Part shown: one piece after another, positions 34,179-42,606 of the stretch
How positions within the stretch are numbered: position 1 is the first letter of the stretch
Layout: each line of letters opens with the position of its first letter
From: an uncultured Myxococcales bacterium
GTDB taxonomy: Bacteria; Myxococcota_A; UBA9042
Length of the DNA stretch: 64,000 nucleotides
Assembly: GCA_903842345.1 (NCBI GenBank)
Contig: CAIMLR010000002.1
Location: 186,001-250,000, forward strand
Reading direction: 5' to 3'
Notes under the pieces: model-generated
Told to the model about the DNA's origin: nothing
The model's database searches: none
Seen by the model: only the letters and a program-made list of their open reading frames with translations
Position numbers and translations under genes: made by a program

Positions 34179-34989
34179 CAGACGGGTGGCGCTCGGGTTC
34201 AGGCTTCGGCTTCAAGACACAAGCGTATCCAGCAGCCAGGCACTCGCCTGGGCTGCGCTGATCGGACGCGCCACAGGCTCCCCGAGCGTTGTGTGCTTCG
34301 GCGAGGTCTGCCCGCATTCAGTAGGGTCGTTGTGCGGCGACGGGGCGGAGGCCAAGTCGGGCGTTGCTGGTGCTTGCGGCGATCCCAGCGCAACGGTCAG
34401 CAGCCCGGGACGTGATCCCCGTTGGAGGGGGGGCGTCGCCTGACCCTTGGAAGGTCGTGCGCTGCCAAGGCCGGCTGACGAGGCGATAGGTATCGCGCTG
34501 CCCGCAGGTCGACAAGGGGGACGGCCAAAGTTTGCCGTCTGGAGGCTGCGCGCCACCACCTAACTACCTGAACAGACTGGTCATATAGGTCGTGCGTTGA
34601 CAATTCGCCAGACGCCCCGTTGACACTTCTGGCCGCAGAGACAGAGGTAACTCGCTGATGCGGCGCATCATTGCCTTGGCGTTTGCTAAGTCTATGAATT
34701 CGCGTTGTATTGTTAGATGCCTTGAGAATCATGGGGTTGTCGCGCAGATGTCACACGCCTCTCACCGCGCGATCGCTATGGCGATCGTTTTGCCAGCGTA
34801 TGGCGATCCGGGGCGGCGTGCGCCGGCGATCAAGGGACTCGCATTTTCCGCCAGTTGGTGTAAACTTTCGCCCCCGCTGCTTTTGCAGATGTGTGCTGAA
34901 CGAACGCCCAGTTGGAATCTCAAAGTGAGCTGACTGTGTTCTTTGGCGCCAGCAAATGCCGCGACAACCCATGAACCGAGGAACGTAAC
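34179..34989. other. Long non-coding gap between dnaA and rpmH: candidate oriC
   Basis: This 811-base gap is the largest in the window and has no convincing gene. In several proteobacteria oriC lies exactly between divergent dnaA and rpmH. Features by eye: an AT-richer stretch at about 34683-34734 (possible unwinding element), palindrome GCGATAGGTATCGC (34483-34496), palindrome TGATGCG-G-CGCATCA (34656-34670), two TTGACA boxes (34597-34602, 34620-34625), and GCGATC at 34769, 34781, 34803 and 34826 (steps 12, 22, 23). TAAACT (34861-34866) may be the rpmH -10. I found no TTATCCACA-type DnaA box, so the assignment rests on position and composition. Confidence 0.55.
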
Positions 34990-35136
34990 GTGAAGAAAGG
35001 TCTAGGCAATCCCAGCAAAGTCTCCCGTCTCCGCACCCACGGCTTTCGCGCCCGCATGGCCACCAAGAATGGCCGCGCAGTGCTGAACCGCCGCCGCGCC
35101 AAAGGTCGCCTGCGCATGTCGGTCTCGACGAAGTGA
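34990..35136 (+). CDS. rpmH: Ribosomal protein L34
   Basis: A 48-residue basic protein starting at GTG 34990 with AGGAA six bases upstream. The segment [26 protein letters not shown] is the L34 core. The N-terminus reads [14 protein letters not shown] instead of the common KRTFQPS block, an atypical start for this otherwise conserved protein. It binds 23S rRNA in the large subunit. Its stop overlaps the rnpA start (GTGA), as in the classic rpmH-rnpA operon. A 5-codon open frame (34971-34988) lies just upstream and is probably chance. Confidence 0.93.
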   Translation: MKKGLGNPSKVSRLRTHGFRARMATKNGRAVLNRRRAKGRLRMSVSTK

Positions 35137-35549
35137 TCGCGCCGTTGCCGCCGGTTGCGCCGAATCTTTCGGCACCGGATGGCGAGACACCGGCGCCACG
35201 CGGGTCGTTTCGTCGCCACAACCGGTTGCAGCACAAGCTCGATTTCGACACGGTCTTTCAGCGCGGACGGCGGGCCCAAGGCCGCCATTTCAACCTGATC
35301 GCCTGTTTGGTTCGGGATCCCGACGCCCAACCGCGTTTGGGTCTGGCCGTGGCCAAAGGCGCCGGTCACTCGCCGGCGCGAGCGCGCTTGCGCCGCCTGA
35401 CGCGTGAAGCGTTCCGGGCGATCCGGCCCGCCTTGCAGCGCCCGGTCGACCTGGTGGTCAGCGCGCGGCAGCCGTGGCCTAATGCGCAACTGGCTGATGT
35501 CGTTGAGGAACTGTTGTTTCTCAGCAAGAAACTGCGCCTGATCGCCTGA
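35133..35549 (+). CDS. rnpA: Ribonuclease P protein component
   Basis: A 138-residue small basic protein: [20 protein letters not shown], then [33 protein letters not shown]. This is the RnpA fold with its arginine-rich RNR-like helix, here modified (SPARARLRR instead of AVRRNRIKR). It binds the RNase P RNA and helps process tRNA 5' ends. GTG 35133 overlaps the rpmH stop. The N-terminal 30 residues are an extension before the conserved core. Synteny makes the call firm. Confidence 0.9.
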   Translation: MIAPLPPVAPNLSAPDGETPAPRGSFRRHNRLQHKLDFDTVFQRGRRAQGRHFNLIACLVRDPDAQPRLGLAVAKGAGHSPARARLRRLTREAFRAIRPALQRPVDLVVSARQPWPNAQLADVVEELLFLSKKLRLIA

Positions 35550-35564
35550 ACGGAGTCGGCCACC

Positions 35565-35957
35565 TTGACGACCGCGCCTCTCTCGACACCGTCTGATTCG
35601 CGTGTGGGTCGTCTCGACTACTGGCTGGCCTTGGCGTTTTTGGCCGTGATTCGCCTCTACCAGCGCACGCTGTCGCGGCTCCTGCCGCCCGCCTGCCGCT
35701 TTGAGCCGAGCTGTTCGCACTATGCCGCCGCCGCCCTCCAGCAACATCGCCTGCCGCGCGCGCTTGCGTTGACGACGTGGCGGCTGCTGCGCTGCCAGCC
35801 CCTGTGCACCGGCGGCTGCGATCCGGTCCCGCCGGGTCCCTGGAATGGCCGCTGGCTCGCCGTGCCGGCCTCGAACGCATCGTCCCGCGTCACCGCTTTG
35901 GCGGGCGCCCATTCCCCGCCCATCGCCATCCGTTCGCACTGTGAGACTCCGCAATGA
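35565..35957 (+). CDS. yidD: Membrane-insertion efficiency factor YidD
   Basis: A 130-residue protein with TTG start 35565. The conserved core IRLYQRTLSRLLPPACRFEPSCSHYAAAAL, then WRLLRCQPLCTGGCDPVPPG is the YidD family, with its conserved cysteines. It helps YidC-dependent insertion of membrane proteins. The C-terminal 35 residues are less conserved. Its stop overlaps the yidC start (ATGA, 35954-35957). The order rpmH-rnpA-yidD-yidC is the standard one. Confidence 0.92.
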   Translation: MTTAPLSTPSDSRVGRLDYWLALAFLAVIRLYQRTLSRLLPPACRFEPSCSHYAAAALQQHRLPRALALTTWRLLRCQPLCTGGCDPVPPGPWNGRWLAVPASNASSRVTALAGAHSPPIAIRSHCETPQ

Positions 35958-37786
35958 CTGCCATCCGATCCAGTTTCCTGATGATGTTCGCCTTGTTGGC
36001 GATCCTGCCGGCAAAAACGGCGCGCGCCGATCTGGCCGCCGCGGTCACGCCGACCGTGGCCGCCGTCAAGCCGTTCGTGGCGACGCCGGCTGGACCGTGT
36101 CGTCCCGGCACGCCCGGCGTGAAGCTGAACAGCGGTGAGGCGATCTGGACCCTGTCGCCGTGCTCCGGTGCGCTCGAGTCGATCCACCTGACTGCCGCGC
36201 AATTTCGCGTTGCCGCGCGGCCCGAGCCAGCCGGTCTGCCGGCGTGGGCGCGGGGCAAGTACGCCGCCGGCCAGCTCGATTTGGTGCCGACGTGGGATGC
36301 GCCGTGGGATCCCTACCAGGACACGATCGTGCAGGCGCTCGTCGGCGGCCAGGCGTCCGTGAAGATCCAGCGCAAAGAAGGCGCAGCGACGACCGTCCAA
36401 AACGTGCCGAGCATGCAGGCGCTGCAAAAAGCCGAGCCGCAGTGGACGGTGCTGCGCCAGGATGCGACGCAAGTGGCGATGATCTGGCCGGATCCGCAGA
36501 AGGTGTCGGCGCCGCTCTACCTCGTCAAGACGTGGAAGCCGGCGGGCAAGAGCGCGGCGGGCGCGGCCCAGCCGTTGTCGCTGGATGTGGAAGTGGCGGT
36601 GTGGAACGTCAGCGGCCAGCCCGTGCAGTTGACGCTGCAGTCCCAGGTCAGCAGCTTTCAGGATCCGACCGCGGGTTCAGGCGGCTTGATGGGCATGTTC
36701 TCGGCGCCGCCGGACAACAAAGGCGCGGGCCTGTGGCAGGACGGCGCGCTCGTGCATCAGGATCTGGCGGGCTTGAGCAAGGCCGATTTGCCGGATCGCC
36801 AGCGCACGGGCAAGCCCGACTGGTTTGGCGTCGACTCGCGCTACTTCCTGCTGGCGACGATTCCGCAGAACGGCTACGACGCCAAGTCGACGACGCTGCT
36901 GGTGCCGCGCGGTTCCGGCGGCGTGCAGGCGCAGCTGACGACGACCGCGACGACGATTCCAGCCGCGACCTGCATGCCCAGCTGGTACCAGAAGGCGTGG
37001 GGCGGCGTGGCGTGCGCGGACGACAAGGGCGCGGGCAAGACCTGGAGCTACCAGACGTACGCGGGGCCCAAGCAGCTCGATGCGCTGAAGAACGTCGGCC
37101 ACGATCTGGTCGGCAGCGTGGATTTTGGCTGGTTTACGGTCATCGCCAAGCCGATGATTTGGGTCCTGCGCTGGGCTTACGACATGACGGGCCTGTGGCC
37201 GTTGGCGATTCTCATCCTGACGCTGCTCGTCAAGGTGCTGTTGTGGCCGGTGACGGCGCGCAGCATGAAGTCGATGAAGAAGATGCAGCAGCTCAAGCCG
37301 GAGCTGGACAAAGTGCGCACGGAGCTGGAGGCGAAGGCCAAGAAGCTCGGCCAGGACAAGGCGGATCCGCAGGAGCTGAACCGGGCGACTTTTGACCTGT
37401 ACAAGAAGCACGACGTCAATCCGCTGGGTGGCTGCCTGCCGATGCTGCTGCAGATGCCGGTCTACATCGCGCTGTACCGCACGATCAACAGCTCCGTGGA
37501 ACTGTTCAACCAGCCGCTGTTTGGCTGGGTGACGGACCTGACCGCGAAGGATCCGTACTACGTGCTGCCGTTGGTGCTTGGCGGCGTGATGTTTGCCCAG
37601 CAGAAGCTGACGCCGCAGGCCGGCGGCGACCCGACGCAGCAGAAAATGATGCTGTATTTCATGCCGATTCTGTTCACGGCGATGATGCTGCAGTTGCCTT
37701 CTGGCCTGACCCTGTACATTCTGGCCAATACGGTGCTGAGCGTGTTGCAGACCTTGTACGTCAATCGTTCCGTCAAAGGTTCGTAA
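35954..37786 (+). CDS. yidC: Membrane protein insertase YidC
   Basis: A 610-residue inner-membrane insertase. It starts with a hydrophobic helix (FLMMFALLAIL), then a large periplasmic region (about 30-395, the P1 domain of Gram-negative YidC). The conserved insertase core follows: WPLAILILTLLVKVLLWPVTARSMKSMKKMQQLKPEL, NPLGGCLPMLLQMPVYIALYRTI, and a last pair of helices ending in QLPSGLTLYILANTVLSVLQ. The hydrophilic groove arginine is in VTARSMKSM. It acts with YidD and SecYEG or alone. Coupled to yidD and followed by the Jag-like gene after 15 bases. Confidence 0.95.
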   Translation: MTAIRSSFLMMFALLAILPAKTARADLAAAVTPTVAAVKPFVATPAGPCRPGTPGVKLNSGEAIWTLSPCSGALESIHLTAAQFRVAARPEPAGLPAWARGKYAAGQLDLVPTWDAPWDPYQDTIVQALVGGQASVKIQRKEGAATTVQNVPSMQALQKAEPQWTVLRQDATQVAMIWPDPQKVSAPLYLVKTWKPAGKSAAGAAQPLSLDVEVAVWNVSGQPVQLTLQSQVSSFQDPTAGSGGLMGMFSAPPDNKGAGLWQDGALVHQDLAGLSKADLPDRQRTGKPDWFGVDSRYFLLATIPQNGYDAKSTTLLVPRGSGGVQAQLTTTATTIPAATCMPSWYQKAWGGVACADDKGAGKTWSYQTYAGPKQLDALKNVGHDLVGSVDFGWFTVIAKPMIWVLRWAYDMTGLWPLAILILTLLVKVLLWPVTARSMKSMKKMQQLKPELDKVRTELEAKAKKLGQDKADPQELNRATFDLYKKHDVNPLGGCLPMLLQMPVYIALYRTINSSVELFNQPLFGWVTDLTAKDPYYVLPLVLGGVMFAQQKLTPQAGGDPTQQKMMLYFMPILFTAMMLQLPSGLTLYILANTVLSVLQTLYVNRSVKGS

Positions 37787-37801
37787 AAGAAAGAGGAAAT
37801 C

Positions 37802-38443
37802 ATGTCTGAGCAGGAACTGATTGCGACCGAAGCCCCCGCTGCGGCTGAAGACGATGCGTCCGAGGAAAGCAGTGCGCCCAAGCAACACGTGTCGTTGACC
37901 GAGAAGGTCGCGATCGCGCAGGAGACGGCGCAGCGGCTGTTTGAGCTGCTTGGCGCCAAGATGCCGACGGTTGAATGCCGTGCGGACGAGGATCAGGTCA
38001 TCGTCCAGCTCTCCGATCTCGACCCGGCGCTGCAGCCGCAAGGCGACACGCGGGTGCTGGAGTCGATGCAGTTCATCCTCAACAAGGCGATCAACCGCTT
38101 TTCGATGGACCGCACGCGCCTGTCGCTGGACACGGACGGTTTCCGCCGTCGCCGGCCGGAAGGTCTGGACAAGGTTGCGGCGGCGCTGGCGGAGAAGAGC
38201 AAGCTGCTGGGCAAGTCGCTGGCGATTGGTCCGCTGGGCCAGGGCGATCTGCGGTTCCTGACGGCGCAGCTTTCCCGCACGCCGGGGCTGGCGCTCGTGC
38301 ACCACGGAGCGCCGGAGCGCCGCCGGTTGGTCATCGCGCCCAAGTCGCTGCTGGCGGATGCGCCGCGCGAACAGGATAATGGCGGGGAAGAAGCACGCGG
38401 TGAGGGTGTTGGCGGCCATCGCCGTCGGCGTCGTCGCCGCTAG
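37802..38443 (+). CDS. Jag/KhpB-like RNA-binding protein with degenerate R3H domain
   Basis: A 213-residue protein after yidC, the position where jag (khpB) sits in many bacteria. An acidic N-terminal 30 residues precede a KH-like fold (ETAQRLFELLGAKMPTVECRADEDQVIVQLSD) and a region corresponding to R3H (about 140-190). The R3H signature RRxIH is missing: the sequence reads GDLRFLTAQLSR, although the final ERRRLVIAP matches. It ends in a run of seven arginines. RNA binding is likely, but the R3H site is probably altered. A typical mnmE does not follow. Confidence 0.75.
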   Translation: MSEQELIATEAPAAAEDDASEESSAPKQHVSLTEKVAIAQETAQRLFELLGAKMPTVECRADEDQVIVQLSDLDPALQPQGDTRVLESMQFILNKAINRFSMDRTRLSLDTDGFRRRRPEGLDKVAAALAEKSKLLGKSLAIGPLGQGDLRFLTAQLSRTPGLALVHHGAPERRRLVIAPKSLLADAPREQDNGGEEARGEGVGGHRRRRRRR

Positions 38444-38551
38444 ACATGCCTGCCACGGGCGGCCATCAACCCCGGGTTGGCGGCTGCGCGCGGCCAAGGC
38501 AAACGGTCCCTTCCAGGCTCCAGGGAGCGCGGTCGGGGACTCGCGTGGGCG

Positions 38552-39070
38552 CTACTTCTTCAGCTCGCCCAGGTACGCGGACAGGTCGTTGACCAAGCCG
38601 CTCATCGACTTGCCGAACTTCTGGTCGTCTTCGCCCCACTGGACGATCGCCTGTTCGCGCTCATCTTCCTTGGCTGACTTCAGGCGGTCCACGAGCTTCT
38701 TGGTGCTCTCCGCATAACGGCTCAGCGTCGTCTGCAGCCCCTGGTGAATGTCGCCGAGCTTGCCGTTGGGCACCTTCTCCGCGCTGGCAGCCTTGTTCAG
38801 CTCTTCAATGCGCGGCAGCAGGCTGTCGCGAAACAACGGCAGCATCTGCTCCGGGTCGCTGACCTGGTACAAATCCTCGCGCGCCTTGTTCATCCCGGTC
38901 AGCGCAGGCTTGGCACCCTCAAGGAACAGCTTATACTGCCGCACGTCGTCGAACTCGTGGCTGCCACAGGCCGCCAGCGTGAGCATGCCGACCGTCAGCA
39001 ACGCCATCAGGCAGCGATGGACGAACCGGAAGTGCGTCGATCGATCGGTCGAAAAAGAGCGATTTTGCAT
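38552..39070 (-). CDS. Lipoprotein of unknown function
   Basis: A 172-residue predicted lipoprotein. A long N-region (about 20 residues) is followed by MALLTVGMLTLAAC, with lipidation at Cys 35. The mature part is alpha-helical and charged, without a recognisable domain; there are stretches like LNKAASAEKVPNGKLGD and VDRLKSAKEDEREQAI. ATG 39070 is used; a start at the later Met (39007) would give a shorter, more usual signal. It is convergent with the Jag-like gene. I do not recognise its family. Confidence 0.68.
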   Translation of the reverse strand: MQNRSFSTDRSTHFRFVHRCLMALLTVGMLTLAACGSHEFDDVRQYKLFLEGAKPALTGMNKAREDLYQVSDPEQMLPLFRDSLLPRIEELNKAASAEKVPNGKLGDIHQGLQTTLSRYAESTKKLVDRLKSAKEDEREQAIVQWGEDDQKFGKSMSGLVNDLSAYLGELKK

Positions 39071-39230
39071 GTTCTCATCCGCGCGGACTTGCATTGGCGC
39101 CCGCCCAAGGTCCAAGGTACGCCCAAGGTCCCAGTTACCTTAGCCCAGCACCGCTGCCGTGTCGAGCCAGCGCGCCGTTTCCCCCTTCGCATTTTGCCCG
39201 CCGCCCGGGCGCCCTCCGAGGAGATTTTCA

Positions 39231-39650
39231 ATGGCCGTCCCGCCGATTTCGCCTTTTGGCATCCACCACATGGCCGTCCAGTGTTTTGACCTGCCGGCGA
39301 TGGCGCACTTCTACGAGAAAGTCCTGCGCCTGCGCGTTGAGCGGCGTTGGCCCGCCGATGACGGCAGCGATCGTTCCGTTTGGCTGCGATCTGGCAATTC
39401 TGTCATCGCGTTGGAGCGCTGCGCGCTGACGCCCGTGCCGGACGAATGGCAGTCTGACGAACCGGGCTTGCACCTGCTCGCGCTGGAAATTGCCTGGCAA
39501 AACCGCGATACGTGGCTGAAATGGCTGGCACATCAGGAGGTTTCGGTCGTGTTCGAGTCGGCTTGGACGATCTACGTCCACGACCCCGAGGGCAACCGCA
39601 TCGGCCTCTCGCATTTCCCGTTCACCGCCGACGGTCAGCGCACCGCCTAG
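39231..39650 (+). CDS. VOC-superfamily protein (glyoxalase/bleomycin-resistance fold)
   Basis: A 139-residue single-module VOC protein. GIHHMAVQCFDLPAMAHFYEKVL is the first half, with a metal-ligand-type histidine; FESAWTIYVHDPEGNRIGLSHF is the last strand. The usual terminal metal-ligand Glu (GNxxEL) is Gly here (GNRIGL), so metal binding may differ from classical glyoxalase I. The ATG at 39231 has GAGGAGA upstream. It is flanked by the lipoprotein gene (divergent) and the large pseudokinase gene. Substrate unknown. Confidence 0.82.
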   Translation: MAVPPISPFGIHHMAVQCFDLPAMAHFYEKVLRLRVERRWPADDGSDRSVWLRSGNSVIALERCALTPVPDEWQSDEPGLHLLALEIAWQNRDTWLKWLAHQEVSVVFESAWTIYVHDPEGNRIGLSHFPFTADGQRTA

Positions 39651-39669
39651 CCAAGAACTGGGTGATTGC

Positions 39670-39699
39670 TTGCCGTTTCCTGCAACGCCCCCCTATGAT
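39670..39699 (+). promoter_or_regulatory. Sigma70-type promoter for the large pseudokinase gene
   Basis: TTGCCG (39670-39675), spacer 18, TATGAT (39694-39699). The start near 39706 precedes GGAGG and the ATG at 39756 by about 50 bases. The -10 is close to consensus. Confidence 0.55.
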
Positions 39700-39755
39700 A
39701 CCGTGCCCGAGCCACTGTCTGGCACGGAAACAGTCGCTTCTGGAGGACCTGTCGC

Positions 39756-42482
39756 ATGACAGATCAGCGGATTGCCCAGCGTTTCAGCGTGCATGCTACT
39801 CTTGAGGAGAGCAAGCTCGGAACCCTGTTTTTGACTACCGACGAAGAGCGGGGTGCGCCAGCGCTGCTGCTGTTGCTGGCGACTGCCACGCAGTCGGACG
39901 ATGCGACCCTGCAGGCGATTGTTGCCGATCAGCTGACGGCTCCGCACGTGTTGGCGACCTATGCTTTTGGCCGCACGGATGAGGCCGCCTGGCTGGCCAC
40001 GGATGCGCCTGCGCTGACGGCCGATGCTGCGACCTTGGAAGCGGTGCTCAAGCGCCGCGACCGTCTGGAACTCGCACAGCTCCTGCGGCTGGCTGTGGCG
40101 CTGGCGCGCGGCGTGGAAGCGCTGAGCACCGGCGGGAAACAGCATTTGGACATTCAGCCCAATCGCGTGTGGCTCGACACGGGCGCGCTGACGACGGGCG
40201 CGCCGCAGCTGTTTGGCATCGGCTGGTGGCGGTTGCTGCCCGCGTACAGCACGACGGCGAGCGCTGAGGCGTTCTACGGCAATCCTGAGTACCTGGCGGC
40301 GGAACTGTGCAAAGGCCAGCCGGCGAGCGCGACCGCGGACGTGTATGGCGCGGCGACGACGCTGTGGGCCATCGCGGCCGGCAAGCCGCCGTTCCCCTCC
40401 AATCAGCCGCTGATGGCGCTCAAGCGTCAGGCGGTTGAGAAGCCCCTGCGCCTCGATCTCGTCAAGCCGGCGCTGCAGGGCGTCAAGGATCTGCAGGCTG
40501 TCGTCGCCGAGGCGCTGGACAAAGAACCGGCCAAGCGCCCTTCGCCCACCGCCTGGCGCGCGCTGGTTGAGGCGCTGGCGGCCCAGAAGGCGGCCGATGT
40601 CCTGGACCAGTCGCAAGCCCCGACGGCTGCGGCGCAAGCCCCAGCTTCGGTCGCCGCGCCGGCACCAGAGCGGATCGCGGACGCCCCGGCGGCAACGTCG
40701 CCGACGCCTGTGGACCTGCGCGGGACCATGCAGTTCACCGGCGCCGACGTCGCGGCTGCGCTGGCGGCGGCCGTGGCTTCCGCTGAAGGTCCGACGGCCC
40801 AGGCCCCGATGGACGACGCGGCGGCGTTGGCCTCCTTGCCCGAAGTCCTGGCTGCAGGCGCCGAGGACGGCGATGACGACGATGAGGGCGCGGAAGGCGC
40901 GGAGGGTGCGCCACGCCAAGGTCGCCGCCGCCGTGAGCGCCGAGAACGCCAGACGGTTGCCGGCATTGGCATCGCGGCGGCGCTGGCGGAAGCCAACCTC
41001 GCCGACCAGAAGTCGGGTGGCCCGGGCCTCGCGGGTCTCACCCCCAACAGCACGCCGAGCCTGACCGGCATCGCGCGGCCCGACAGCGCGCCCGCCGGGG
41101 CGCCGCCGAGTCCGCTGTCCGCGGTTCCTGCGGCCCCCAGCAAGCCGACGCCGCACGGCAAAAAGGTCGACGCCGCGCCGCCGAAGCGTCCCGATTCCCA
41201 GGCGTCGCAGAAGGTCATCGTCAATCAGCCGGCCAAGGGCCCGTCCAATGCGGCGGTTGCCCGCACCGGTCGTTCCTTGACCGTGCAGCTCGCCGAAGGC
41301 GCGTTCTTTGACGAAGACGCGGTGGCGCCCAGCGCGGCGGCCGACCTGGGTGACCAGGTTCCGCCGGTCCCGCCCAAGGAAAAGCTCAACCGCAAGGCGC
41401 TCCTCGCGATCGCCACTTTTGCCGCGCTGATGCTGGGTGTGTCGTTGTGGATGTCCCAGCATTCGCCGCTGCCCGATGGCCCGACGCAGCCGGAGACCCC
41501 GCCCGCGACCGACGAGGCGGCGCTTGAACCCGCAGCCGACGCCACGACCGCTGTGGCCGCGCCCGCCGTTGAACCGACGCCCGTCGCGGCTGCCGCGGCG
41601 CTGACGCCGACTGCCGTTGCGCCCGCGCCGGTTGAGGCAGCGCCCGTCAACACTGCGCCCGTCAACACCGCGCCCGATGCCGGCAACGCCGCTGACACCG
41701 CCGTCGCACCGGCGCTGGTGCCGATCGATGCGGCGCATCAGGCCGAAGTGCAGCGCTTGGTTGCGGAAGGCAATTCTGCGCTCATGACCAAGGATCCGGT
41801 GACGGCGTTGGCCAAGGCGCAGGAAGCCCTCAAGGTCAATGCCGGCCACGCGCCCGCGTTGTTGCTCAAGGAACAGGCGCAAAAGGGCGTGGACGCGGCG
41901 ATCGCCGAAGCGAAGGCCGCGGAAGCCAAGGCTGCCGAAATCAAGGCTGCGGAGGCCCAGGCGGCTGCCAGCAAGGCGGAAGCGGATGCGGTAGCCAAGT
42001 CCGCTGCGACCGCCAGGCGCGAACAGAAGGCGCAGAGCAAGCGGGAAGCGCAGAAGGCGGCGGTCAGCCGGGCGCAGGCGCTGAAGGCGGAACGCCTCGC
42101 AGCGGCCAAGGAAGCGTCAGCGGCCAAGGCCAAGGCGGCGCGGGAACGCGCGGCGGCCAAGAAAGCCGAGAAAGACACGCCCGCCAAGAAGACCGACAGC
42201 CCGGTCAAGAAGACCGACAGCGAAGCGACGGCCAAGAAGAGCGACAAGGAAGCGTCCACGCGCGCGCCGCGTCCGGACGCGCGGCCGGTGGAGAAGCCGG
42301 TCGATGACGGCAATTCCGCGTCGCAGGAGGCCAGCAAGTTCGCCGCGCTGGCCCAGAAGGCGAGCAAGGCCAAGTTGAAGGTCCTGTATCTGCAGAAGGC
42401 CGTGAAATTGGACCCAGCCAACGCGGGCTACAAGTCGCAGCTCAAGGCGGCGGACGAGCAACTGAAGACGGAAGGACCGTAA
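39756..42482 (+). CDS. Large kinase-fold protein (pseudokinase) with TM helix and coiled-coil/TPR tail
   Basis: A 908-residue protein. Residues 1-270 follow the protein-kinase fold, but the catalytic loop reads HLDIQPNRVWLD (HRD Asp lost) and the DFG position reads LFGIG; the activation-segment PE (GNPEYLAAEL) and ADVYGAATTLWAIAAGKPPF are kept. There is no evident Gly-rich loop. It is thus a predicted pseudokinase. A low-complexity region with acidic and arginine-rich patches (375-398) leads to a TM helix (548-566). The periplasmic side has a Pro/Ala linker, a TPR-like segment, a long Ala/Lys/Glu coiled coil (about 720-805) and a final TPR-like hairpin. It shares its plan with the zinc-ribbon pseudokinase at 16340. 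Confidence 0.72.
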   Translation: MTDQRIAQRFSVHATLEESKLGTLFLTTDEERGAPALLLLLATATQSDDATLQAIVADQLTAPHVLATYAFGRTDEAAWLATDAPALTADAATLEAVLKRRDRLELAQLLRLAVALARGVEALSTGGKQHLDIQPNRVWLDTGALTTGAPQLFGIGWWRLLPAYSTTASAEAFYGNPEYLAAELCKGQPASATADVYGAATTLWAIAAGKPPFPSNQPLMALKRQAVEKPLRLDLVKPALQGVKDLQAVVAEALDKEPAKRPSPTAWRALVEALAAQKAADVLDQSQAPTAAAQAPASVAAPAPERIADAPAATSPTPVDLRGTMQFTGADVAAALAAAVASAEGPTAQAPMDDAAALASLPEVLAAGAEDGDDDDEGAEGAEGAPRQGRRRRERRERQTVAGIGIAAALAEANLADQKSGGPGLAGLTPNSTPSLTGIARPDSAPAGAPPSPLSAVPAAPSKPTPHGKKVDAAPPKRPDSQASQKVIVNQPAKGPSNAAVARTGRSLTVQLAEGAFFDEDAVAPSAAADLGDQVPPVPPKEKLNRKALLAIATFAALMLGVSLWMSQHSPLPDGPTQPETPPATDEAALEPAADATTAVAAPAVEPTPVAAAAALTPTAVAPAPVEAAPVNTAPVNTAPDAGNAADTAVAPALVPIDAAHQAEVQRLVAEGNSALMTKDPVTALAKAQEALKVNAGHAPALLLKEQAQKGVDAAIAEAKAAEAKAAEIKAAEAQAAASKAEADAVAKSAATARREQKAQSKREAQKAAVSRAQALKAERLAAAKEASAAKAKAARERAAAKKAEKDTPAKKTDSPVKKTDSEATAKKSDKEASTRAPRPDARPVEKPVDDGNSASQEASKFAALAQKASKAKLKVLYLQKAVKLDPANAGYKSQLKAADEQLKTEGP

Positions 42483-42606
42483 GCGTTTTTCGCTCCGGGC
42501 CACACGCTTGCATCCACCGTCGGCGATGTTCACCATGCAGGCTGCCACCGCGATGACAAGGATGTCAGGCGGTGCAACGGCCAAGCGGCGTGCCGGACGG
42601 GGCTGG

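Noticed and set aside
34226-34234. TATCCAGCA as a DnaA box.
   Set aside because: It differs from TTATCCACA in more than one conserved position and stands alone.
34658-34933. Open frames of 91 and 72 codons within the dnaA-rpmH gap.
   Set aside because: They overlap each other in different frames, lack a ribosome site and a recognisable domain, and lie in the candidate origin.
38444-38551. Gap between the Jag-like gene and the lipoprotein gene, examined for a tRNA or small RNA.
   Set aside because: No cloverleaf, no strong hairpin and no T-tract found.
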